Positions 9,741 to 19,159 of a DNA stretch of 20,521 nucleotides are shown one piece after another. The position numbers and the translations under genes were made by a program. A model generated the notes under the pieces. The model was not told the DNA's origin and ran no database searches. It saw only the letters and a program-made list of their open reading frames with translations. The DNA is from Plakobranchus ocellatus (taxonomy: Eukaryota; Mollusca; Gastropoda; Plakobranchidae). Location of the stretch: NCBI GenBank assembly GCA_019648995.1, contig BLXT01002349.1, positions 596,986-617,506 on the forward strand, read 5' to 3'. How positions within the stretch are numbered: the first letter of the stretch is position 1; every line of letters starts with the position of its first letter.

Positions 9741-11596
9741 AAACGCTTGCTTTTTGTTTTGTAAGAGAGATGGTTGTTTGAATGTATAGTGGTGAAATTT
9801 TCATGGCAGTGTCTAAGTATTGTAAGCCTTTGAGATTTTTTTGAAAATACCCCTGAAATTCCCAGTCTTCAGCGCACATAGGCTTAACCGACCCCCAAGT
9901 CTCCAGTGAGTTAAAAAATGATAGCCACAACTGTATCTCTTGCACAGCATTCATTAATTATTTTTTCTTTATGGATGGGTAGGAAACAAATGTGTTTGAG
10001 CATTACTTTATAAAATTCAAACATTTTTGACAGTATTGGATATGAAATGTTTCTTTCCTTTTTTTTTTTTCTCAAACAAGATAAACTTATTTTGCAAAAT
10101 TTTTTAAAATATGTGAGGTGTTCATGCAAAATAAATCTTTTGTGTGTAAATGACCCAACAGCAAAATACTTGAAAATTTTTCCACATTAAAATTAACCCT
10201 CCTTAGAGGTCTGCAAAAAAGTAATTGTCTTTAATTATCTTTAGTTACTTTCATCTATATTACTTTATGCTTGTATTAAAGAATGACCGATAGAAAACTC
10301 ATTTTTCTATGGATGGGTTGCATACGTTATTATATGAGGGCAGGGAAAAAGCTGTATGTTGATATTTCTGACAACCATAAAACGAAATAGATAAACATTT
10401 GTCTGAGGTCATCTTTGGCATAAGACTGATATGAGCAAGTGTGAATGTATCATGTCACCCTGAGATATTTAAACAAAGCATTCTGTTCATACATTATGGT
10501 AGCACCATCACACAATAATACATTATGTAACAAAACTGGACTCCTAAAAGTATGAGTCTTATCTTTTGGTAGTGCAGAGTTACTTTTGTAGGTCTAAAAT
10601 GACTTGAAATCAGTCTTAATGAGTTGAGGTGCAATCATATGAGACTTTAAACTGACTGGTTCTTCAACACCAGATCTACTACTACCTTCATGTCAAGGAT
10701 GTCACAAATCACCACTGAAAGTGAATTTTTCCTTTCTCCCAAGGAATGTACATACATAACCCTATCGAGTTTTTACGAATGAAAAAGTCACTCACTAAGC
10801 AGCATACAATAACAAAAGTTTGTAAAATATAAAATGTATCTTGTGACCCTTTTAGAGTGGTTTTTAAGAAAAAAAAAACATCAAATATTTACCCCGAGAC
10901 CAGTCTCAAATGACTCAAAAGTTTCAATTCTTTATCAACTAAAATCACTGATCCAGCCAAAAAATGCCTCTGATAAGTCTGGCAATGTGACAAACTAAAT
11001 GAGGATATTCCACTTCTTTGCCAACATATTTGATTTTTGAAAAGAGCAGCGAAAAGAAGGGAAGCAAAATGAACCAATAACACCTTTGACACGCAATATT
11101 GGACTCATAAAGACAGGTCTCAAGACCAGGCACAACTAAAGAGTTTAATTTCTTTAATGTAAACAATGATGAAAACTTCAACAAAATATTTCCAAACCTG
11201 TTTTGTTTCATAACGCCACATTTAATATTGACACTGGACATACAAGTTTTCATTGATAACTTGTGTAAATTTTATGAAACCAACCTTATAGGCCTATAGA
11301 TTATAAACCAATTAAGGTGATAAATTAAAAAAAAAAAAATGTGCTAAGCACATCAATCGAGGAATCTTTCAATCAATATTTTGATTTTATATAATTTTAA
11401 ATTTATCAGAATTGAATTTTCAAATAAAACCTTAGTTTAAAATAATTATCCTTTGCAAAAAAATCAGAAATCCTTACAACAAAGATTGATAAACAGATAA
11501 TGAATTTTATGTAAGTAAGCACAGCCTAAAATAAAAAGTGTATGATCTTGACTTGTGTTTTAAACACGCAGACAAGTTCAGAGCAGGGGTGCTGTG
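9741..11596 (-). other. putative proximal 3' UTR of Sfmbt plus non-coding DNA
   Basis: This stretch follows the Sfmbt stop codon on the minus strand. No coding exon is visible. On the minus strand, ATTAAA-type variants lie near 11221 and 11146, and AATAAA occurs further on near 9184-9189. The transcript end cannot be fixed. Two overlapping minus-strand ORFs at 10889-11253 have no recognisable domain. Confidence 0.4.
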
Positions 11597-11737
11597 TTAT
11601 GTAGTAAACTGATGGAAGAAAGCCACTTTCACCCGTTCTATAAGGTGACACAGCTTGATAGCTGGACCAAGTTTGATACCAAGGTACTCTTGGACGTTGG
11701 GCAATGTGAGCAGGAGGAAAGCCTGTCCGTCAATCTC
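11597..11737 (-). CDS. Sfmbt: Sfmbt terminal exon: C-terminal half of SAM domain and stop
   Basis: A 141-base exon of 46 codons plus TAA (11597-11599). The acceptor reads TTTTTCTGTGGACAG then GAG. It begins [13 protein letters not shown], continues through the helix [20 protein letters not shown], and ends HQFTT. EIDGQxLLLLT and [16 protein letters not shown] are hallmark motifs of the SAM domain of Scm, SFMBT and L3MBTL proteins, and the protein ends just after SAM as in SFMBT1/2. The SAM domain mediates self- or hetero-association with other Polycomb SAM proteins. The upstream exon ends in phase 0, giving KTE-EIDGQ across the junction. Confidence 0.93.
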   Translation of the reverse strand, partial: EIDGQAFLLLTLPNVQEYLGIKLGPAIKLCHLIERVKVAFFHQFTT

Positions 11738-12244
11738 CTGTCCACAGAAAAAGAGCAAGAGAGAGAGAAATTATTGACAATTTACAGGGAAATTATCAGA
11801 TCTAAGTTATTTCCATTTTGAGTGGGTAAAGGTCACAGGAAAGCATTTCAGTAGAATTCCATCTGCTCTTTGACTATATTTTCATCTAAATGAATGTATT
11901 AAGTTAAATAACAACACACTGCAAAGAGTAAAGAAAATAGAACTCGGAAAAAACAGCTATGATGTATCAAAACCTTCATTCATAACAAAACAGATACATC
12001 AGGAAAGTACATTATTATTACAATTAAAACAACCTTGCCCAAGCATGTCAGCAAAAACTTACTCAAAGAACTTTCCATTTATTATACACTTTTAAATACT
12101 AGAAAAAAAGTTTTGTTTTCAATTGTCTTAGCACATAAGTAATATATTTTATCTTTTTTCAAATGTAGCAGGGATATTTTAAAAAACAAAAAAAAAAAGT
12201 TTAAGAAAAAAATTTTGCTGTCCTCCTTTAATCCACTTTCTTAC
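11738..12244 (-). other. Sfmbt: Sfmbt intron between SAM-coding exons (507 bp)
   Basis: Donor GTAAGA at 12244-12239; acceptor CAG ending at 11738. It is AT-rich and holds nothing else recognisable. It splits the SAM domain directly before the EIDGQ motif. Confidence 0.85.
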
Positions 12245-12544
12245 CTCAGTCTTCAGACGAGTCACAAGATCTTGATCTCCACACTCTGATGAAGCCAGGA
12301 ACTCTGCAACCTGCACCACCGACCACTCCAGGGGGTTTGAATCCAGAACTAACAAAGGCTCTGGCTTCAAACTAAGGGAACTTGCACTGCTGTTGCCCAG
12401 CCCAAGAGGAATGCCAGGCAAAACTCCCTGTCGTAAAGACACACTAGAGGATGATGAGGAGCAGGATGAAAAGTTGGTGTTACCGGCATCTTGGTCTCCA
12501 TCTCCTGTAGTGTTCATAGGCAGACTGTGCAGCAGCTTGACTGT
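12245..12544 (-). CDS. Sfmbt: Sfmbt exon: Ser-rich linker and N-terminal half of SAM domain
   Basis: An exon of 300 bases and 100 codons with both ends in phase 0. The acceptor is GATCACAG before ACAGTC; the alternative AG four bases further in would break the frame. Residues 1-25 are polar and Asp/Gly-rich. Residues 26-36 are a Ser tract coded by mixed TCA/TCC/TCT/AGT codons. Residues 37-65 are Leu/Gly/Ser-rich. From about residue 66, LDSNPLEWSVVQVAEFL is the first SAM helix with the family signature NPLEWxVxxVxxFL. By my comparison with vertebrate SFMBT, the segment between FL and the IDGQ motif is about two residues longer here. SAM continues in the next exon. Confidence 0.92.
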
Positions 12545-12651
12545 CTGTGATCAGGATTCAGAAAGAGACATTCAGTACAAACAAAAGAAAAGGGGGAAAT
12601 ACCTAAATACTCCTTATGCAGTTGCAGGGGATACTTTAAGAGCCCTCTTGT

Positions 12652-12876
12652 AAATCTGTTAAGTAAAGTTTTTACTAAATCTGAGTAGGCATACAGCTTT
12701 ACTGAAAATGAGTGACTCTGCCACCTTTATTAGATGCTTATTTGCAGATTTGTTACGTAAAGGCTCATTAAAATTGAGAGTAACTCTGTCACCTTTATTA
12801 GATACTAATATGTGGATTTGTTAAGAAAAGTCTTCATAAAATTTAAAGCGATTCTGCCACCTTTATTAGATACTCA
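12652..12876. repeat. 68-bp minisatellite, block A (three units)
   Basis: The unit core is GATTTGTTAAG, then AAAGTCTTCATAAAATTGAG, then ACTCTG, then ACCTTTATTAGATACTAA. The anchor ACCTTTATTAGA starts at 12723, 12791 and 12859, exactly 68 bp apart. The outermost unit carries about 27 extra bases. The array is interrupted at 12877 by an inserted element and resumes at 13690. Confidence 0.88.
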
Positions 12877-13689
12877 CAGTGGAACACATTTAAAGCGAAA
12901 TTCTAGGAAGTATGATTTCTATTTTGGTTTAAGCACAGCGCATAAGATATGTAAGATTAATAAAGAAGAGTAACCAGCTTCCAAAATATTACGTTAAACC
13001 AATCCCACCCATCGACACATCACAATGTAAATGAACACGCCTATCCACGAATCTTTTTATCTTTTAGATCCATCTCTCTTTCCTTTTCAGCTCAGGGTAA
13101 TAAAAGGTTCTTGCGCCTGTTATTGATGTAGAATAATTAAGTTTTCACAATTTCATCATAGCCTAGGTAAGTTTTCCAGTCCTGAAGTCCTCTATTTTAA
13201 CAATTTAATCATCGCCTAAGTTTTCTGGTAGTGAAGTCCTCAACGGCTTTATTTCCGGCTGTGATGCAATAGTGTTTACTTGGCTTTGCGCTGACAGGAC
13301 ATAAACATGTAAGGAGAATCTGGTACAGTTCCGCTAAATAACTGAGTGGTGGAAGAGAAGGGATAGGCAGAGGTGTGCAGTAGACCTAGACCTAACCTGA
13401 CATTGGGCCTGGCCGTCTGTAGTGTGTGATACCGGTAACAGTAGTGGGTTTGCATTGAGTAATGCAAGAAAGAAAGGGAAGGGCAAGGTGTGTAAAAAAA
13501 AAAATTTTTTTATATGTCGGTCACACAGTGACTAGGCTTTCCCGGTAGTTTTTATTTTGCTTTAGCAATAGCAACGCAGCCAATGCTTTCGGTTTACCGC
13601 ATGTTTAATAAGACAGAATAAGAGGGAAAACGGGAAGCTCTTCAATTTCTTTTTGGTTTAATCGTTTTCCATTTAGGTGTGGTCTACTG
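12877..13689. mobile_element. Tc1/mariner- or pogo-like MITE (813 bp) inserted at TA within the minisatellite
   Basis: The left end is CAGTGGAACACATTTAAA (from 12877). The inward reading of the right end is CAGTAGACCACACCTAAA (from 13689 on the other strand). About 18 of the first 24 positions agree. The right flank begins TA; the left flank is CA, explained by one mutation of a TA duplication. The anchor-to-anchor distance across it is 883 bp (12859 to 13742). Subtracting 813 plus a 2-bp duplication gives 68, the exact array period. The reconstructed empty site also matches the junction of the first two units of block A. TA targets and CAGT-type ends are typical of Tc1/mariner/pogo elements. 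The interior encodes no transposase; a 63-residue minus-strand ORF (13276-13467) looks spurious. Confidence 0.72.
13148..13241. repeat. 53-bp tandem duplication inside the inserted element
   Basis: CAATTTCATCATAGCCTA and, 53 bp further on, CAATTTAATCATCGCCTA begin two similar segments. Both continue with AAGTTTTC and end GTGAAGTCCTC or CTGAAGTCCTC. This is a diverged two-copy tandem repeat. Confidence 0.7.
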
Positions 13690-13992
13690 TATTTGCAAAT
13701 TTGTTATGCAAAGTCTTATTAAAATTGAGAGTGACTCTGACACCTTTATTAGATACTAATTTGTAGATTTGTTAAGAAAAGTCTTCATAAAATTGAGAGT
13801 GACTCTGACATTGTTGTAAGATACTATCTTTTAAATGTGTTAGGTAAAGCTTTATAAAAAATTGAGCAACTCTGATACCTCTCCTAGATACTAACTCCAC
13901 CCAAAACTATCTTTATCAAATATTAACTTTTAAATGTGTTAACTAGAGCTTCACTACAAATGAGGGACTCTGATACCTCTAGTAGATACTAA
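13690..13992. repeat. 68-bp minisatellite, block B (four units)
   Basis: The ACTCTGA motif recurs at 13734, 13802, 13869 and 13967, with spacings of 68, 67 and 98. The last spacing includes about 30 inserted bases near 13893-13925. Orientation matches block A, and divergence rises towards the right end. Confidence 0.87.
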
Positions 13993-14448
13993 ATGGCTAA
14001 GTCCCAACGAAAACTTATGAGTAAAAAATCTGCCAAATTATTTTATAATTTTACAAAATTTAGGAAAAAAAGGAAAAACCTCCAATCGACTAAATCCAAT
14101 AGAAAGAAAATATGAGGCCTATTTTAAATAAACTTATCTTTAAAAATAAGTTTTATAGAACAGTTTTTGCAGGCGAATCTTTCGTAGTTTCAATGTCCAG
14201 TGAGAATTTTGAGAAAGAAGCATGCATCTCTTTTTCCCTATTGAAACTGCTTTACACAAATCATAGGACAAAATAAACTTTATATATGGCTATCAATATA
14301 AGCAATTTCAATTAAAAGCCCATTTTGTAGCAAATACATCAAGATAGAAAAATGTGGGATCTATAAGATTTGATACATCTGGAATGTTGATGAGACATAT
14401 GGTATCACCTGCAAAAAAGAAAAGAATTAAAATGAGGTTCCACTTTAC

Positions 14449-14730
14449 CTCTTTCTTCGGTTTCATACTTTGCTGTGAACCCTCCACAATCATAATTTTT
14501 TTATGAGTGCGCTTCTCAAAGCTGTATTTTGGCAGTTTGGCCCCACGAGTTCGGATCTCAGAGGGGGGAGGTATGTGGTGTGTGTATCGCCGTTTGAGAG
14601 CCAGCCGCTCTCGAGCCAGCTTCCCACGCTTCTCTGCAAATGACTTTGTTGCTGCCTTCTTATCTTGCTGATCCTTTGAGCCTGTGGTGCTCGTACTGTC
14701 TGCCGTTCTGGTGTCGCTGCCAACACTTTC
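14449..14730 (-). CDS. Sfmbt: Sfmbt exon: basic linker between SLED and SAM
   Basis: An exon of 282 bases and 94 codons, phase 0 at both ends. Acceptor TTATACCAG before GAA; donor after GAG (GTAAAG). Residues 1-28 are Ser/Thr/Asp/Lys-rich and probably disordered. Residues 29-48 (KSFAEKRGKLARERLALKRR) are basic and helix-prone. RYTHHIPPPSEIRTRGAKLP follows at 48-67, and a Lys-rich end KPKKE closes the exon. I do not recognise a named domain. Assignment to Sfmbt rests on strand, position between two certain Sfmbt exons, matching phases and coding-like composition. Because it is a symmetrical 0-0 exon, skipping it would keep the frame. Confidence 0.82.
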
Positions 14731-16389
14731 CTGGTATAACATCAAAGAACAAAAGTACAACAAGGTAAATAATAACAGGCAAAGCACATGGCTTCACAAA
14801 AGATATGGATAATGCAGACATGCCAACCTCAAAAATATGTTTTCAGGGTTGCCAAGGTCCATTTTCACAGACAAAGGAGAGTTTTCAGGGACACACATGC
14901 ACACATAAACACAGACAGGCAACATTTCAGTGCTTAGCAAACAACTTTAAGTTTGAAGGTTTAAATGTAATCAGATTATGCAGCACATTATCCAACAAAC
15001 TGCCACAACATGGATAATCAAACGTAAACCATCGAATTGCAGTACAATCCCTTTTGTAGGTTCAATCAATTCAGTCATCAGAAAAGTCTACATTGCAGTG
15101 CCGATATCAGAATAAGCAACTGCTAGGGCCAACTGGTTTAATGTCATAATAACAACTGGCAAGATACAGATTTGATTATGTGTAAGCAGCCAGCAAGTGA
15201 TGGTGGTGAAAGAGGAAACTGTTATGATGAGGCAGTCGCAAAAGCCTGATGCTCAAGCTGGCAAAATGCAAAGCTCTTCATGTAGGTAGCTAGACAGTTT
15301 GAAGCCATGCTAGTGCAAGTAAAAACTGGTTTGATGCACTTGGATGTTTGAAAACGTGTCTAACATTTTGTCTGTTGTGATTATGACTCACATCCATATA
15401 TAAGAATAACTTCTATTCACTATTAAGTTGTTCTTTGTCCCAATTTTAATGACAGATTCTTATAGTTTTGTTTTTTTTTTTTTATTTCAATTTTGGCCAG
15501 GCTAATCCTTCAAAACATTTTCACAATGCTTTGGCTGTCCTGAGTGATATGTACGTTCCATCACTTGAAAGTTTAATTATGTTAAACCAATGAATTGACT
15601 AATGAAGTGAACATCTGCCTTGTTTTATATTTAGTCCTATAAATGAGCACAAGAAAATATTTTTTATGGTGACAATAAATCAAGATAAAATTTTAGACAG
15701 TAAGTATCTAAATTTTCTCATTAAGTAACTAAAAAACGTAGGTTAATATTAAATACGACATCCTTTGGATAAACTTGGAAAACATCATTACATTTGGTGT
15801 GACTATTTGAAATTTGATAAAACAAAGGCTAATCATAGGATTGCAGATTGCATTTTAATCTAGACCGAGTATTTAATAACGAAAAAAAAAAAGGTTCCCC
15901 TGTGTGAACATTCCATCTTCTCTTTTGCTCTAAACCTAAATATTTTTACAAATTTGCCTAGATTTCACAGAGTCAAAAACTTCAGTCATGATGTAGATCT
16001 ATATCCAGATTGAGATCATCTACTCTTTAAGCCTATCTCAGACAAGCCTACCCTTGAAAAAACTTTTCAGGAACATCAAGGACAAAAATGCAGAACATGA
16101 GATAAAAATGCTGATCAAACCTGAATATGCATAAAGGAACATCATTGTTAGGCCTACGGAACTGACGCTGATTGAACCAAACAATTAAAAAAGTAAAGCA
16201 CTCAATTTATAATGAAGTTCCAATTTTTTTTAAAAAGTGCTTCAGGACAGGGGTGAGAGTAGAGGTTATCAGCTCCTGTCTAAATCGGCACAAACATTAA
16301 GCTAATAATATCCCTAACATATAGCTTCCATGCATTCTAATCTGTTTACCTTAATGTTGAGCAAATCGGAAGAATTGTCCTCAAAGTTT

Positions 16390-16445
16390 TTAATTCTATT
16401 TGTTCACAATGATTTGTTTAATTTTGGGTCACTGATTTCAATTAG
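16390..16445. repeat. diverged direct repeat, copy 1
   Basis: GATGATTT-type segment: AATGATTTGTTTAATTTTGG, then GTCACTGATTTCAATT. A similar segment lies at 16893-16943, about 500 bp away in the same orientation, with roughly three quarters of bases matching by eye. Confidence 0.5.
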
Positions 16446-16892
16446 AATTCAATTTCACCAGTTTTCTCAGTTGGGAAATAAGTACATTTCTATCTCTGAA
16501 ACATGAAATGCCGCGATGCATTCTTTTCAAATGCAATACTATCGTCTCTTGTAAATAGGACCTTTTGTGTAGGCTCATCAAAGATACGCAGGCCTGATTC
16601 ATTGAATAGCAAGTTCTAGATCTACAACCTACTTTTAGCGGTAGTTCACAGAACTGGCAATGGCTAAAGCCTAGCCGTCAATCAAAAAGTCTCATGCCGA
16701 GCCTCGAAGTTCCATGCTGGAGTTATATTGGCGCGTGCAAAGCACTAGATTAGGCTAATTTTTTTTTTTGGACTTGTATTAAGACATTGCTGGTATAGTC
16801 TCAAAGTCTAAATAATTAAGTTTGACCTAACCATTGAATTGAAGTTGATAGATTAAAAATGGGGGAAAATTTTGTTTATTTCAATCGAAATT

Positions 16893-16943
16893 GCAATTCT
16901 GCTGCGATGATTTCCTTAATTTAGGGTCGCTGATTTGAAATTT
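16893..16943. repeat. diverged direct repeat, copy 2
   Basis: GATGATTTCCTTAATTTAGG, then GTCGCTGATTTGAAATT. This is the partner of 16390-16445. It may be two fragments of a dispersed repeat. Confidence 0.5.
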
Positions 16944-18466
16944 ACTATCAGAATTTTTGTATTTGCTTTCCTAATAAAGATATGTCCGTTAAAAATACCC
17001 TAGTCCATGTGAGTGACATCACAGTGTGAATGATCGACCGTCAGCTCGTCAATAGTCATTGATGGTAGGCTTAACAATGATGTTCCTTTATGCACTGCAC
17101 CAATATGTTTGCCCCATCTCACACCAACCCCTCTTCAGTATGATTGGTGACTGGGAGTGGGTTTTGTTGGGTTTTGGTTTGGTTTTTTTTTTGTATTGTC
17201 TTTGTCTGTATGAAAAAAGAGGTCTAGAGAGGAGCACAACAGGCTTACATGCAATACATTTGAAAAGTTTGTTGCAGTATTGGCACTGTTAAAAATTTGT
17301 CTCTTACTTTGCTATTTGTCCCCTAAGATTTTTGTGCTACTTATGCAAAGAAGTACCGCTAAACTTAGACTACGTTTATTACAATCACAAATCAGCAAAA
17401 TTCCCGACAAAAATGCGGATTTCCAGAACACAACTCACTTTCAGGTAGAATTCCTGAACGAATCCAGAATTTCTGGAATGCTACGCGTGTCTGCTATCTA
17501 TCACAAAAATGAAATTATGACTAACATTTCCTGAAGCATGTGGATGCAACTCACATAAATAATTAACCGTAACCAAAAACCAAAGGACTTCTAAATAGTA
17601 ACCTACTTGCATCTCAACGATCGGGGAAAGGGTGAAATAAAGAACTGTAAAACAGATATAAGACTGATGCATGATGCATTATTTTCAAAAGTTTACACCG
17701 ATGAAAAGAGAATACCATAGTGAATCAGTATCATTATTAGGTATATCGATATCAATACTGAGCACCCGTAAAACGAAAACGGAAACTAAAAGTAAAGCAC
17801 CTTTAATGGCGAAAGAGCGGTATAAATGAGAAAAACAAAAGTCGTATAAATTTTTGTCCCAAAATAAAGCCGAACTCCGGGAAATTTCTATCAAATGCGG
17901 CACTGCGGGATAGACACTTATTTTCCAGGATTGTTCTGCAATTTGCAGGATGGTTGGAAGATCTGATAATGCCACACAGATAGCCCTAAATATACCAAGG
18001 TGGAGTCTGTACAAGCCATTCACATTTTTTCCAGTTAGGCATGGGTTTACAAAGCCATGTTTTTGATAAGATCTATGATCTTCCACCCATGATTTGTGCA
18101 CACTACACTTTTAATTGGCTCTTAACAAAGTCCTTGGTTAAGTTTCATGTGAACATTTGAGGACACATCTAGCAGTAAAAGAAACACAGGCAATTGTAAC
18201 TTTAACCACAATTCTTAGGTTTCTTTGGTCAAATTTTACATGAAGGATTGCCAAAAGTGGGTTATCATCATTGATATGATTGAAAGATTTTTTTTTTGAA
18301 AGTCACATTTGAAAAAAATAAACCAATCAATGTGTAAAATTTTAGCCTCTGAGTTTAATGGTGTACAAATTAATATTTCATGTTTAGCAGATCCATTTTG
18401 GATACATCCTTGCTGTTTAAATTAACCAAACAACTTTTGATCATAGTTCTGATCGCAAAGTCAGAA

Positions 18467-18509
18467 AAAATAGCCTCTCACGATAAAGTAGAGAGGCAGA
18501 GACTATTTT
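18467..18509. repeat. intronic inverted repeat (7+6 bp stem, bulged)
   Basis: AAAATAG-CCTCTC pairs with GAGAGG and, after a 6-base bulge, CTATTTT. The loop is 11 bases. Function unknown. Confidence 0.5.
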
Positions 18510-18948
18510 GTCTTTATACCTTATATTCTAATATCTAGCTTGGCATTTTATGAATTATACATTGTTGGTATTCATTTTGTGGTTCTAAGATCCATAACCT
18601 AATTTTCAGAATATGAAACAATTTTGAGATTCACCCTTTGGCAATTGCTCTATCAGAAATACCAGAAAATATAAAATGTGATGCTGAGTTTTTAACTAGG
18701 TATGTGGAGTGTTGGATGTTCACAGAAACTGGTAATCACAGACATCTCTGAAAATACATTCATTACCAGGAGAATAAGAATAACAGTTGCTCTTATATTT
18801 GACAACAGATAGATAAGTGATAAAATTCTCTAATAAAATTATGTAGAAGCTCTAATTATTTTACACTGCTCAGATCTCAAGATCTCTTTTTGAAACTTCT
18901 TTTTTCTGATCACAGCTCATTTAAAATCACTATTAAGGAAAGAGGAAA

Positions 18949-18961
18949 GGGGGGGGGGGGG
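18949..18961. repeat. homopolymer G13 (C13 in the Sfmbt pre-mRNA)
   Basis: Thirteen consecutive G on the plus strand. On the Sfmbt strand this is a C tract starting 17 bases into the large intron. Confidence 0.95.
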
Positions 18962-18977
18962 TCACACTAAGCCCAAC

Positions 18978-19159
18978 CTTATCATCTTCATTGTTCTCCT
19001 CCTGGTCCTCAACTGCTGGTCTGGATGACCTCCTGGACAGCATTCCAATCCTCTTCCTTTTTCTGCGCTTGCCACCTGGCTTCTGCTGGCCATCTTCTAG
19101 GTTACTGTGGCCACCTGGAGGGCGTCCAATCTTGCGCTTTCTCTTTCCATAGTAATAAG
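18978..19159 (-). CDS. Sfmbt: Sfmbt exon: basic nuclear linker with AT-hook-like motif
   Basis: An exon of 182 bases: two bases completing a split codon, then 60 codons ending in phase 0. Acceptor TTGATTACAG before CT. The A left by the preceding exon plus CT gives Thr, yielding TKTKY-T-YYYGKRKRK, which matches the vertebrate SFMBT sequence as I recall it. The motif KIGRPPGG resembles an AT-hook core. The clusters KRKRK and KRRKRKR look like nuclear localisation signals. The end, EDQEENNEDDK in character, is acidic. From the family, this is the linker just after the SLED domain; DNA contact through the GRP motif is an inference. Confidence 0.92.

Larger units (their letters stand above)
12545..14448 (-). 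other. Sfmbt: Sfmbt intron containing a split minisatellite and a transposon insertion (1904 bp)
   Basis: Donor GTAAAG at 14448-14443; acceptor CACAG ending at 12545. Much of it is the 68-bp repeat array and the inserted element annotated separately. The segment 13993-14448 is AT-rich with nothing recognisable. Confidence 0.8.
14731..18977 (-). other. Sfmbt: Sfmbt large intron (4247 bp)
   Basis: Donor GTTGGG at 18977, a weak match to consensus, followed by a 13-base C run on the coding strand. Acceptor TACCAG ending at 14731. The interior is mostly AT-rich with scattered CpG-containing stretches around 16600-18000. It holds a diverged ~50-bp duplication and a small hairpin, annotated separately. 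The minus-strand ORF 17685-18101 (138 residues) and plus-strand ORFs 17059-17534 have no recognisable domain. Confidence 0.75.

Noticed and set aside
11594..11821. Plus-strand ORF of 75 codons over the Sfmbt terminal exon
   Set aside because: Antisense shadow; the minus strand encodes the SAM signature EIDGQ...KLGPAIKL with proper splice sites.
12393..12653. Plus-strand ORF of 86 codons opposite the Sfmbt SAM exon
   Set aside because: It is the antisense shadow of a confident exon and carries no domain of its own.
12652..13992. Repeat blocks as a CRISPR-like array
   Set aside because: The 68-bp units are contiguous, diverged tandem repeats with no unique spacers, in a eukaryotic intron.
14308..14787. 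Reading the whole 159-residue minus-strand ORF as one protein
   Set aside because: The exon part (14449-14730) is bounded by a good acceptor and donor. The hydrophobic N-terminal extension and the C-terminal extension are intron translation.
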